From Clostridium sp. 1001271B_151109_B4 (GTDB lineage: Bacteria > Bacillota > Clostridia > Clostridiales > Clostridiaceae): DNA of 43,439 nt. Position numbers and translations under genes: made by a program. Positions 1 through 10,982 of this stretch are shown here, one piece after another; the stretch's first letter is position 1; each line of letters opens with the position of its first letter. Under the pieces are notes generated by a model, which saw only the letters and a program-made list of their open reading frames with translations, did not search any database and had not been told where the DNA came from. The DNA is taken from contig NZ_JADPBQ010000020.1 in NCBI RefSeq assembly GCF_015670405.1, forward strand, positions 14,526-57,964, read 5' to 3'.

Positions 1-783
1 ATTCCTGTAACTAAAAAATGGGTAGGAGATGCAGCACAAAGTGCTACTATTAGATTATTTGCCGATGGAGTTGAAGTAGATTCAATTGAATTAACAAAGG
101 ATAACAACTGGAAACACACTTTTACTGGACTAGCTAAGTATAATCAAACAACTGGACTTGAAATAAATTATTTAATAAAAGAAGATGCTGTAAATGGATA
201 TGATACTGTTATTACAGGAAATGCCGAGTCTGGGTTCACAGTTATAAATACAATTACAGGAAAAACTTCTGTAGGAGTAACAAAAGAGTGGATTGGACCA
301 GCAGCAAAAAATGTAACAGTCAACTTATTAGCAGATGGAAAAAAAGTTGATACTCAAGTATTAAATGAAAAAAATAATTGGCAATATACTTTCACTAATT
401 TAGAAAAGTATAAAGACGGAAAAGAAATTTCATATACTGTTGAAGAAGTTTCACTTCAAGGTTACAGTTCAGTAATTAGTGGAGATAGTCAAAATGGTTT
501 CGTTATAACAAATACAAACACTGAAACTATGGACATTCCTGTAACTAAAAAATGGGTAGGAGATGCAGCACAAAGTGCTACTATTAGATTATTTGCCGAT
601 GGAGTTGAAGTAGATTCAATTGATTTAACAAAAGATAATAATTGGAAACACACTTTTACTGGACTAGCTAAGTATAATCAAACAACTGGACTTGAAATAA
701 ATTACTCAATAAAAGAAGATGCTGTAAATGGATATGATACTGTTATTACAGGAAATGATAAATCAGGATTTACAGTTACTAAT
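1..783 (+). repeat. Long direct repeat, 534-bp offset, encoding Cna-B modules
   Basis: Bases 1 to about 240 recur almost unchanged from 535. Differences are scattered single bases, many of them silent. The two copies flank a diverged module, so the higher-order unit is two domains (178 codons). More copies may lie upstream of the window. Confidence 0.9.
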
Positions 784-1509
784 ACAAGAATAACAGGAAA
801 GTTAGAAATAATAAAAACAGATATAGCAGATGGAAAGCTATTGCCTAATGCCGGATTTAAAATTTATGATGAGGACAAGAACGTAATAGCAGAAGGAAGA
901 ACAGATGAAAAAGGGATTGCAACATTTGAGTTAGGATACGGAAAGTATTACTATCAAGAATTTGATGCACCAGAAGGATACGTAATAGACGAAACACTAT
1001 TCCCATTTGAAATTAAAACAAATGAAGAAATAGTAAAAGTTGAAATGACAAATACAAAAATAGTAGGAAAGTTAGAAATAACAAAAACAGATATAGCAGA
1101 TGGAAAGCTATTGCCTAATGCCGGATTTAAAATTTATGATGAGGACAAGAACGTAATAGCAGAAGGAAGAACAGATGAGAAAGGGATTGCAACATTTGAG
1201 TTAGGATACGGAAAGTATTACTATCAAGAATTTGATGCACCAGAAGGATATGTAATAGACGAAACACTATTCCCATTTGAAATTAAAACAAATGGAGAAA
1301 TTGTTAAGTCAACTATGACAAACACTAAAAAACGAATAGAAATACCTAAAGAAGATCAAAAAACTCCAACAGATAATAATAATATCAATAATAATAATAA
1401 TAACACTTTACCGAAAACTGGAGATATATCCAGTGTTGTATATTTATTATTATCACTATTTATTATTTTAGCTGGGAAAATACTAATTAGTAGAAAAGAA
1501 ACTTATTAA
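1..1509 (+). CDS. LPXTG-anchored surface protein with Cna-B/SpaA repeats (5' partial)
   Basis: The frame is open from base 1, so the gene begins before the window and the ATG at 529 is internal. What remains reads as a chain of about 90-residue beta-sandwich modules. Two near-identical Cna-B modules (1-255, 529-792) flank a divergent one (256-528), and two near-identical SpaA/prealbumin-like modules follow (796-1065, 1066-1335). The SpaA-type units carry the usual QEFDAPEGY strand with its conserved Glu and a Lys in the first strand, so intramolecular isopeptide bonds are likely by family. An Asn-rich linker leads to LPKTG (1408-1422), a hydrophobic segment and a short charged tail ending RKETY, the sortase sorting signal. 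Expected role: wall-anchored adhesin or pilus-like stalk. Ligand and N-terminal head are outside the window. A strong terminator follows. Confidence 0.9.
   Translation: MPVTKKWVGDAAQSATIRLFADGVEVDSIELTKDNNWKHTFTGLAKYNQTTGLEINYLIKEDAVNGYDTVITGNAESGFTVINTITGKTSVGVTKEWIGPAAKNVTVNLLADGKKVDTQVLNEKNNWQYTFTNLEKYKDGKEISYTVEEVSLQGYSSVISGDSQNGFVITNTNTETMDIPVTKKWVGDAAQSATIRLFADGVEVDSIDLTKDNNWKHTFTGLAKYNQTTGLEINYSIKEDAVNGYDTVITGNDKSGFTVTNTRITGKLEIIKTDIADGKLLPNAGFKIYDEDKNVIAEGRTDEKGIATFELGYGKYYYQEFDAPEGYVIDETLFPFEIKTNEEIVKVEMTNTKIVGKLEITKTDIADGKLLPNAGFKIYDEDKNVIAEGRTDEKGIATFELGYGKYYYQEFDAPEGYVIDETLFPFEIKTNGEIVKSTMTNTKKRIEIPKEDQKTPTDNNNINNNNNNTLPKTGDISSVVYLLLSLFIILAGKILISRKETY
796..1335 (+). repeat. Tandem 270-bp repeat encoding two SpaA-like modules
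   Basis: Two head-to-tail 90-codon units start at 796 and 1066 (GGAAAGTTAGAAATAA in both). They differ at only a few bases over most of their length, diverging mainly near the module ends. This indicates recent duplication or gene conversion, and slipped-strand change in copy number is possible. Confidence 0.9.
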
Positions 1510-1571
1510 TAATAGTATATAGTTTATTGGTAAGAATTAAAAAAGGGGAGAGTAGATAGAGTTTGTACAAT

Positions 1572-1624
1572 ATAAGCATAGATGAAAATCACTTTAGTGA
1601 TAGACATCTATGCTTATTTTTTTT
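1572..1624 (+). terminator. Rho-independent terminator after the surface-protein gene
   Basis: Perfect 13-bp outer stem (1572-1584 with 1605-1617), an inner stem ATCACT/AGTGAT (1588-1593, 1596-1601), and a run of eight T ending at 1624. Confidence 0.88.
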
Positions 1625-1637
1625 ATGATAGGTTTGA

Positions 1638-1776
1638 TTGGTCAACGAAGATAGATTTGGGATAAAACGCCCGTTACACAAAGTGTTGACCAACACATCC
1701 TATTCAATATTCGATTAAGCAAGTTGGGAGAAACACCCGTGTAAATAACAAATATGAATCAATAGGATGATGTTGG
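1638..1776 (+). ncRNA. Candidate IS110 bridge RNA, two-lobed
   Basis: The 5' non-coding end of the IS110 element contains two stem-loops. Lobe 1 has a perfect 9-bp stem (1638-1646 with 1685-1693). Lobe 2 has a 9-bp stem (1696-1704 with 1761-1769). Each lobe contains the same internal motif, TTGGGATAAAACGCCCGT at 1657-1674 and TTGGGAGAAACACCCGT at 1724-1740, able to form a small GGG/CCC hairpin. An alternative pairing, CCAACA (1690-1695) with TGTTGG (1771-1776), would extend lobe 2 at the expense of lobe 1. IS110-family elements are known to encode a bridge RNA in the non-coding end with target- and donor-recognising loops. The ends given are the paired limits; true RNA ends are not visible. 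Confidence 0.6.
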
Positions 1777-1811
1777 AACCAATCGTAAATAACATATGGA
1801 GATGATTAATA

Positions 1812-3011
1812 ATGATAGGAGTTGGAATTGATATTTCTAAAAATAAAAGTACAGTGTCTGCAATAAATGATACTGGAGAAATCATTATGAAACCACAAGA
1901 ATTTAAACATAGTCAGAATGAACTTAATAAGCTTATTCAGTGGATTAAGGATCAAGAAGATACAGTGTTCGTAGTTATGGAATCTACAGGTCATTATCAT
2001 TATCCAGTATTGAAGAAGTTATATGAAGAAGGGATATATGTTAGTGTAGTTAATGCTTATCTAATGAAAAAATATGGGGATATAGAGATTAGAAAAGCTA
2101 AAACAGATAAAAAAGATGCTATTAGAATAGCTAAATACGCTATTGAAAAAAGATTTAGTCTTAAGAAATATGAAGGTGAAGATGAAAAATATAATGATTT
2201 AAAGTTTTTATCGAGACAATATAATCAAATAGTTTCAATACGAGTAAAGGCAAAGATACAATTTAACAATCTTCTTGATGAAATTATGCCTGGAATCAAT
2301 AAAATTTTAACTAGAACAACAGGAAATTCAAGCAAGATATTATATGATTTTGTTGAAAAGTATGAACACTTTGATAATATCAAACGTAAGGGTGAACAAA
2401 AGTTTATAAAAGAGTATTCAGCTTGGTCAAAAAAGAAAGGATACCGTAATGGAACAATTAAAGCACTAAAAATATATGAATTGGCCCAAAACAGTATCAC
2501 AACTAGATCTGCTAATAATTCTACATATATTGCTCTTAAAAATTGTATTAAAATTTTAAGAGAAACTGAAGAATCTAGCAATTCTATTTTAACACAGATG
2601 CAAACAATTGCGTACACATTACCGGAATATAAAATTGTTAGGGAATTAAAAGGTGTTGGTGATAAGCTTGCACCAAGACTAATTGCTGAGATTGGAGATG
2701 TTAGAAAATTTACAAGTGCTAAAGCATTGAATGCTTATGCCGGAAATGATGCACCTCCACATCAATCAGGTCAATTTGAAGGAACTAAAAGACATATATC
2801 AAAACGTGGTTCTTCTAGCTTAAGAAAAGTCGGATACGAAATAATGATGGCTTTAAAAGTTACAAAACCAACTGAAGATAATGCTGTTTATGAATTTATG
2901 ATAAAAAAAGAATCCGAGGGAAAAGCAAAAAACGTGGCTAAAATGGCTGCTCTTAATAAGTTCTTAAGAATTTATTATACACGCGTTATGAATTTATATA
3001 AAACATTGTAA
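1812..3011 (+). CDS. IS110-family transposase (DEDD plus serine)
   Basis: A full-length 399-residue protein. The N-terminal RuvC-like DEDD domain shows D7 (VGIDISK), E57 (VVMESTG), D99 and D102 (KTDKKDA), at spacings typical of the family. The C-terminal Transposase_20 domain starts near residue 272, with a helix-hairpin-helix (KGVGDKLAPRLIAEIGDV) and the conserved serine, probably S319 in APPHQSGQ, followed by HISKRGSSSLRK. In this family the enzyme works with a bridge RNA to recombine target and donor DNA. ATG start with GGAG at 1798-1801. No frameshift or stop is seen and all five key residues are present, so it looks active. Confidence 0.93.
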   Translation: MIGVGIDISKNKSTVSAINDTGEIIMKPQEFKHSQNELNKLIQWIKDQEDTVFVVMESTGHYHYPVLKKLYEEGIYVSVVNAYLMKKYGDIEIRKAKTDKKDAIRIAKYAIEKRFSLKKYEGEDEKYNDLKFLSRQYNQIVSIRVKAKIQFNNLLDEIMPGINKILTRTTGNSSKILYDFVEKYEHFDNIKRKGEQKFIKEYSAWSKKKGYRNGTIKALKIYELAQNSITTRSANNSTYIALKNCIKILRETEESSNSILTQMQTIAYTLPEYKIVRELKGVGDKLAPRLIAEIGDVRKFTSAKALNAYAGNDAPPHQSGQFEGTKRHISKRGSSSLRKVGYEIMMALKVTKPTEDNAVYEFMIKKESEGKAKNVAKMAALNKFLRIYYTRVMNLYKTL

Positions 3012-3022
3012 TAGCTAGTCCA

Positions 3023-3056
3023 CTTAATAAAGCTACTATGAAGTAGCTTTATTAAG
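3023..3056 (+). terminator. Perfect 15-bp hairpin after the transposase
   Basis: CTTAATAAAGCTACT (3023-3037) pairs perfectly with 3042-3056 around a 4-base loop. A T-run follows only after six bases. It either terminates the transposase transcript or is a subterminal structure of the IS end. Confidence 0.55.
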
Positions 3057-3094
3057 GTTACACTTTTTTAGGTATATTAAATTAAAAATAATAG

Positions 3095-3125
3095 TTGACA
3101 AATTATTAGCAAGTTTGTGTAAAAT
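3095..3125 (+). promoter_or_regulatory. Candidate sigma-A promoter
   Basis: A consensus TTGACA at 3095-3100 lies 19 bases before TAAAAT (3120-3125). The spacing is slightly long. It would drive the membrane-protein gene at 3304. Nothing else is recognisable in 3057-3288. Confidence 0.4.
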
Positions 3126-3303
3126 ACAAATCTATCTACTTTTTATATTATTACTTATACTAATGACAGTTTGAAGTATTTTTATTTGGAGTAATATATT
3201 TAGTACAAAATTTTAACTGTTTACAACGAATAATTACTTTCTAGAATGAAATTGATATATAATCCATTTTATGATATTAGTTACAAATAGGAGGTTTATA
3301 AGT

Positions 3304-3762
3304 ATGGAAGTTTTATTAGTTATGTTATTGATATTTGCTTTTGGAGCAATTATATTTTCAATAATAACATATGTTTTTATGGGGTTATCCTTATCAGGGG
3401 CAGCAGAGCTTGAGGGAATAGATAAAAAGTGGTTTGCTTGGATACCAATATTAAATATGTTTATATTATTAAAAGTAGGGAATAAAGATGTTAGATATAC
3501 TTGGGTTTTTGTTGGAGTAATGCTAGCAAGTTTTTTAACGGAGTTCAATGATAATGGTTTTTTAATTCTTATAAATTTAGCATTAATTATATGGTCTATT
3601 GTTATACAAATACAGTCATACTTAGTTATATCTAATAAATATCAAGTAAAGCCAGCCTGGTTTATTGTTGGGATATTCATAACACCTATATTGCTAGTAG
3701 CGTATATACTTCTTTATAATAAAGTGAAAAGGTGTAAAGAAGTTAGAGCAAGTTTAAAATAA
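3304..3762 (+). CDS. Small four-helix membrane protein, unknown function
   Basis: The chosen ATG at 3304 sits nine bases after a perfect AGGAGG (3289-3294); the frame opens further upstream without an RBS. The 152-residue product has about four hydrophobic segments (near residues 2-27, 60-75, 80-100 and 118-138). A KKWFAWIPILNMFILLKV stretch is typical of small clostridial membrane proteins in which a Trp-rich amphipathic segment precedes an Asn inside a helix. I do not recognise a function. It stands alone between the IS110 element and a convergent GGDEF gene, separated from the latter by a shared hairpin. Confidence 0.75.
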   Translation: MEVLLVMLLIFAFGAIIFSIITYVFMGLSLSGAAELEGIDKKWFAWIPILNMFILLKVGNKDVRYTWVFVGVMLASFLTEFNDNGFLILINLALIIWSIVIQIQSYLVISNKYQVKPAWFIVGIFITPILLVAYILLYNKVKRCKEVRASLK

Positions 3763-3814
3763 AAAGTTATAATATTAATAGTAAGTAAGGTTCTTTAAAT
3801 ATTAAGTACATAGT

Positions 3815-3897
3815 AAAAAAAGATGAGTCCTATATTGTGAATTATCCCTTATCAAGTAGATAGAGGGTATAAAACTATTTAGGAGTCATCTTTTTTT
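3815..3897. terminator. Bidirectional terminator between convergent genes
   Basis: AAAAAAGATGAGTCCTA (3815-3831) pairs with TAGGAGTCATC plus the T-run at 3880-3897, with one internal mismatch. A-tract on one side and T-tract on the other serve both strands. Confidence 0.7.
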
Positions 3898-3919
3898 GTT
3901 ACTAGATTATTTATTATAT

Positions 3920-5908
3920 TTAATATACTTCGTACCTATTTCGGCCAGCCTTTTTGGCTCTATAAAGTGCCATATCAGCTTTATTTATTAAAGAATATAT
4001 ATTTTGACCTAAGAATTTAGTATTATATATACCCATACTTATTGTTAATAAATTACTTACTTTAGAGTATTTATGCTCTATATTCTTATTTTTAATATTA
4101 TTTTGTATTTTTTGAGCAATGGCTTCAGTATCATTAGGAGATAAATCAGTGAAAATTAATACCATTTCTTCTCCACCATATCTAATTATAATATCATTTT
4201 TTCTGATACTATTTTTTAATGTAGTTGCAACTTCCTTTATTATTTTATCTCCTTCAATATGTCCATAATTATCGTTATACTTTTTAAAGTAATCAATATC
4301 AATAATAATAATAGAAATTGTTTTTGTTAGTAAGTTCTTTTTGTTTTTATTTATATAATAATCTAAATACTTTCTATTATTTAAACCTGTCATAGAATCA
4401 GTAAAGTTTGAGCTTTTTAAAATTTTTACAGATCTATGTTTACTTAATGCTATTATAGTTAATATAATTAAACTAAAAAGCATAATCAATAAATTTAACT
4501 TGTATCCTTGGGATTTTGATTTTAATAAATTACTTTCATATAGATTAGCTGAATAATCAATATGGTCTTTTTTAAAAATCTGAACACTATTATCTTTTTC
4601 TTTAATATATAAATCAGTATATTTAGCATAATTATTAAAATCTTCTTTAGCCTTATATATTTCACTAATTTGATAATAAATATTTTCTTCTAATCCTAAT
4701 CCCTTATTAATAGATTCTTGTAATACGTTTTCGTATAATGGTAATGCTTGCTCGTATAATTTTTGTTCTTTATACCATTGAGCATAAGCTAAATTAATGA
4801 ATACATCTTTATTTAGTGAAAATTCAACTTCATCATTAGCTAATAAATTTTGGGCTTCTATGAGCTGTGTTTCTGCGTCTTCAAAGTTATGTTGATATGT
4901 ATTAGCTAAGGCAAGTATATTATTCATAAGTATTTGAATATCATCTTTAGCATAATCGTCAATATAAGGTAATAGGTCATTTAATTCACTAACACACTGA
5001 CTAGCCATTTCATATTGTTTTAACTCGATATAAGCCTGACCCTTGTTAATTATAGTAAGGCTTTTACTTAATGCATCTTCATTTTTATCTGCTAAGTTAA
5101 TATTTAAGGATTGATCATAATAATTTATTGCATTTTCATATTCACTTAAAATGAAGTTAATATCTCCAATACTTGTTAATAACTTAGCTTTATAATAATC
5201 TCCATTAGGGATAGAAGGATTTGAAGAAATAATATGGATAGCATCTAAGTAATTATACATGGCATCTGAATATTTATATACTAATGTATATAATTGACCT
5301 ATATTAGCTGTTAATTTAACTATACTTTCATTGGTTAATCCTTTAGTATCATTTAAATAAGAGTTTAAAAGCAAAATGCCTTCTTGTATTTGGTCTGTAT
5401 TATCTAGTAATACACTGATTGTACGCCATATTAAATTTGTATCATTTTTGTAATCATTTTTTTCAGAGATATATTTTAAAGCAATTTTACAATTTTCTAT
5501 TAAAGAATCATATTGATTTTCTATTTGTAGTGATTCATTTAATAGGATATAAGTATAAATTTTTATAAAGGGTAAGTCTGAATATATAATATTTTCTGAA
5601 GCTAAATTAAAATTTTCAATAGCTTTAACATAATCATTATTTATGTAATTTAAATATCCTTTTATAAAATAATACTCACTATCAGGTTTTTTCTCTAATA
5701 AATATTGCTCAATTTTTTCAATATCATTTGTAATGGTAGTTTGATTTTGAATTGAATCTTCAATATATGTAATTATGCTTTCAGTATTAAGAGTATTATT
5801 TTCTTCAGATAATTTATTATTGAATTTTACTATAGGAAATAAAATAATCACAATAGAAGCAAGTATTATGCTACTTATTATAATTGGTTTTTTATATTCA
5901 TTTTCCAA
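3920..5908 (-). CDS. Membrane TPR-GGDEF diguanylate cyclase
   Basis: The 662-residue protein probably makes c-di-GMP from two GTP. An N-terminal transmembrane segment (about 9-27) is followed by a large, presumably extracytoplasmic region of TPR-like helical repeats (about 50-450), a second membrane segment (about 470-490) and a cytoplasmic GGDEF domain (about 500-662). The signature is RYGGEEM (GGEEM at 578-582). The preceding RKND fits an inhibitory I-site five residues upstream, and metal-binding D is in IDIDYFKKYND. The repeats suggest sensing of an extracellular peptide or protein. The start is TTG, because GGGAG lies seven bases upstream and there is no in-frame ATG nearby. Monocistronic. 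GGEEM instead of GGEEF is a mild change expected to be tolerated. Confidence 0.88.
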   Translation of the reverse strand: MENEYKKPIIISSIILASIVIILFPIVKFNNKLSEENNTLNTESIITYIEDSIQNQTTITNDIEKIEQYLLEKKPDSEYYFIKGYLNYINNDYVKAIENFNLASENIIYSDLPFIKIYTYILLNESLQIENQYDSLIENCKIALKYISEKNDYKNDTNLIWRTISVLLDNTDQIQEGILLLNSYLNDTKGLTNESIVKLTANIGQLYTLVYKYSDAMYNYLDAIHIISSNPSIPNGDYYKAKLLTSIGDINFILSEYENAINYYDQSLNINLADKNEDALSKSLTIINKGQAYIELKQYEMASQCVSELNDLLPYIDDYAKDDIQILMNNILALANTYQHNFEDAETQLIEAQNLLANDEVEFSLNKDVFINLAYAQWYKEQKLYEQALPLYENVLQESINKGLGLEENIYYQISEIYKAKEDFNNYAKYTDLYIKEKDNSVQIFKKDHIDYSANLYESNLLKSKSQGYKLNLLIMLFSLIILTIIALSKHRSVKILKSSNFTDSMTGLNNRKYLDYYINKNKKNLLTKTISIIIIDIDYFKKYNDNYGHIEGDKIIKEVATTLKNSIRKNDIIIRYGGEEMVLIFTDLSPNDTEAIAQKIQNNIKNKNIEHKYSKVSNLLTISMGIYNTKFLGQNIYSLINKADMALYRAKKAGRNRYEVY

Positions 5909-6345
5909 ATTAATGCTCCCTTCAAATTACTAAGAATATAAAATTAAGAATATTTTGTAAAAACAAAATTAAATAAAATAGCATATAAGCTTATTTTTAT
6001 ACAAATTTATATACTATATAGAAATTTTTATTAGCTATACTTTTAATTGATTCTTGTATTTTAGTGATAATAAATATTACTTATTATATTTTGAAGTTCT
6101 TTCATTTAATAATATATAAGTTAAATTTAAGAAAATTTATTTTAATAGTATAATTATAAAAAGTATAAAAAAATATGTCAATTTTTTTTGTTTGTGTATT
6201 TATCTTAAAAATTTAATAAATATTTAATACAAAAATAATCTCTTTATAGCATTTATTTTCTATTATTAATGAATATATAATACAATGAATTTAAATAAAA
6301 GGGGAGTAATGATTTACATTAATAGTATAAAGGAACTTTAAGATT
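5909..6345. other. AT-rich intergenic stretch
   Basis: About 440 bases upstream of the GGDEF gene. Very AT-rich, with many short ORF fragments but no RBS-supported gene, no RNA fold and no repeat that I can support. It must hold the GGDEF promoter. Confidence 0.5.
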
Positions 6346-9657
<3,312 letters not shown>

Positions 9658-9677
9658 CTAATATATTTAATTTAATT

Positions 9678-9703
9678 TAATTATGTATAATGAAACATAA
9701 TTA
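9678..9703. promoter_or_regulatory. Inverted repeat just upstream of lacZ
   Basis: TAATTATGT (9678-9686) and ACATAATTA (9695-9703) form a perfect 9-bp inverted repeat with an 8-base spacer, 30 bases from the lacZ start. It could be an operator or a leader hairpin. Confidence 0.4.
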
Positions 9704-9743
9704 TATATAAGTATCTTTTTTAAGTATTTCTTTCTTGTAATTT

Positions 9744-9803
9744 AATATTAATATGCAGATTAATATTTTGAAATAGTTATAAGGTTCTAAAATATGGTAT
9801 AAT
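9744..9803 (+). promoter_or_regulatory. Divergent lac control region: inverted repeat and araC promoter
   Basis: AATATTAAT (9744-9752) and ATTAATATT (9759-9767) form a perfect inverted repeat with spacer ATGCAG, a plausible regulator site. Downstream, TGGTATAAT gives an extended -10 (TATAAT at 9798-9803) without a good -35, as expected for an activated promoter reading toward the regulator gene. Confidence 0.45.
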
Positions 9804-9915
9804 GTTTCCATTATAATTTTGTGGTTAATAATAGGGGCCTTATTAAACTTTTATAAATAAGATTGAGAGAAGACTTAATATAAAATCAATTGGTTTTATA
9901 GGTTTGGAGGTATAT

Positions 9916-10752
9916 ATGCAAATACTATGGAAAAAATATACTAAAGAAAATTTTGAAATGAATGTAGATGAGTGTGGAATAGAGCAAGGTATTCCAGGCT
10001 TTGGCTATAAATATGAAGTGTTAAAAAATGCAGTTATACATTATATAACTAAGGGGCATGGTACATTTAAAATAAATGACAAGTTATACAACTTAGGACA
10101 AGGTGATGTATTTATATTATTGAAGGGAATGAAAGTTGAATATATGGCATCAATAGATGATCCGTGGGAATATTACTGGATAGGTTTTAGTGGTTCAAAT
10201 GCTAATGAGTATTTAAATAGGACATCTATAATTGATTCTTATGCTGCTAAGTGTAAAGAAGATTCAAAAATTCCAGATATAATATCAAATATGTGTGAAA
10301 TATCAAAAGCTTATAATCCTTCAGGTTCTGATGATATATTATTATTAAAGGAACTTTATTCAGTATTATATGCATTTATAGAGGAGTTTCCAAAGGTTTT
10401 TGAGTATAAGGATAAAGAGTTACATACATATATTCAAGAAGCAATTGATTTTATTAATTCTAATTATATGAATAGTATAACTGTTAATGATATTGCTGAG
10501 CATGTAAATTTAAGTAGAAGTTATTTATATAAAATGTTTATAAAAAATCTTAAGGTTTCTCCACAGAAATATCTTATAAATCTTAGAATGTATAAAGCAA
10601 CGTTATTATTAAAAAACACTAGGATTCCTATTGGGGAAGTTGCAAGTAAGGTTGGATATAGTGATTCGTTATTATTTTCAAAAACATTTTCAAAATGTTT
10701 TTCAATGTCTCCATTAAATTATAGAAATAATCAAATTAGTGCTAATAGATAG
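9916..10752 (+). CDS. AraC-family regulator of the lac locus
   Basis: A 278-residue two-domain regulator. An N-terminal cupin-type sugar-binding domain (about 20-150, with GHGTFKINDKLYNLGQGDVF and a WEYYWIGFSG strand typical of carbohydrate-responsive members) is followed by two helix-turn-helix motifs at about 175-275 (VNDIAEHVNLSRSYLYKMF; IPIGEVASKVGYSDSLLFSK, then SMSPLNYR). The frame can open at a TTG at 9904, but GGAGG lies at 9906-9910, so ATG 9916 is the start. Divergent to lacZ with shared control DNA, it is most simply the activator of lacZ and possibly of the symporter. Inducer is probably a galactoside; that is inference from context. Confidence 0.88.
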   Translation: MQILWKKYTKENFEMNVDECGIEQGIPGFGYKYEVLKNAVIHYITKGHGTFKINDKLYNLGQGDVFILLKGMKVEYMASIDDPWEYYWIGFSGSNANEYLNRTSIIDSYAAKCKEDSKIPDIISNMCEISKAYNPSGSDDILLLKELYSVLYAFIEEFPKVFEYKDKELHTYIQEAIDFINSNYMNSITVNDIAEHVNLSRSYLYKMFIKNLKVSPQKYLINLRMYKATLLLKNTRIPIGEVASKVGYSDSLLFSKTFSKCFSMSPLNYRNNQISANR

Positions 10753-10829
10753 TTATAAATGATTTGATGATTACTTTAAATCTTTAGAGGTTTATCAGTA
10801 GTTTAGAAAATAAAAAATATAAATATAAG

Positions 10830-10877
10830 AAGGAGTATTTATATTGAATTGATTAATTCAACCTAAATACTCCTTTT
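10830..10877. terminator. Bidirectional terminator between AraC and symporter genes
   Basis: AAGGAGTATTTA (10830-10841) pairs perfectly with 10864-10875. An inner stem TTGAATT/AATTCAA (10844-10850, 10855-10861) continues the fold. A-rich left and T-rich right flanks serve both convergent genes. Confidence 0.75.
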
Positions 10878-10982
10878 AATAATAATGCTAGAAAAAGTAA
10901 AACAGTTGTATCTATTTATTTGGTAAATGGATTTCAAATAGTCAGTATAAAAATTTATTTTAATATATTCCTTTAATTTTAT

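Larger units (their letters stand above)
1638..3056 (+). mobile_element. IS110-family insertion sequence (ends approximate)
   Basis: The element comprises the structured 5' non-coding region, the DEDD transposase gene and a 3' hairpin. IS110 elements usually lack clear terminal inverted repeats and make no target duplication, so the exact ends cannot be read from one copy. The left limit must lie between the upstream terminator (1624) and about 1638. The right limit lies after the stop at 3011 and perhaps after the 3023-3056 hairpin. Confidence 0.7.

Noticed and set aside
529..1509. Treating the surface protein as starting at ATG 529
   Set aside because: The frame is open to base 1 with homologous modules, and there is no RBS at 529.
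2225..2617. Long ORF opposite the transposase
   Set aside because: Antisense shadow of a well-supported gene, no RBS.
3023..3056. Reading the hairpin as an IS110 terminal inverted repeat
   Set aside because: IS110 elements usually lack long terminal inverted repeats and no partner copy is found at the left end.
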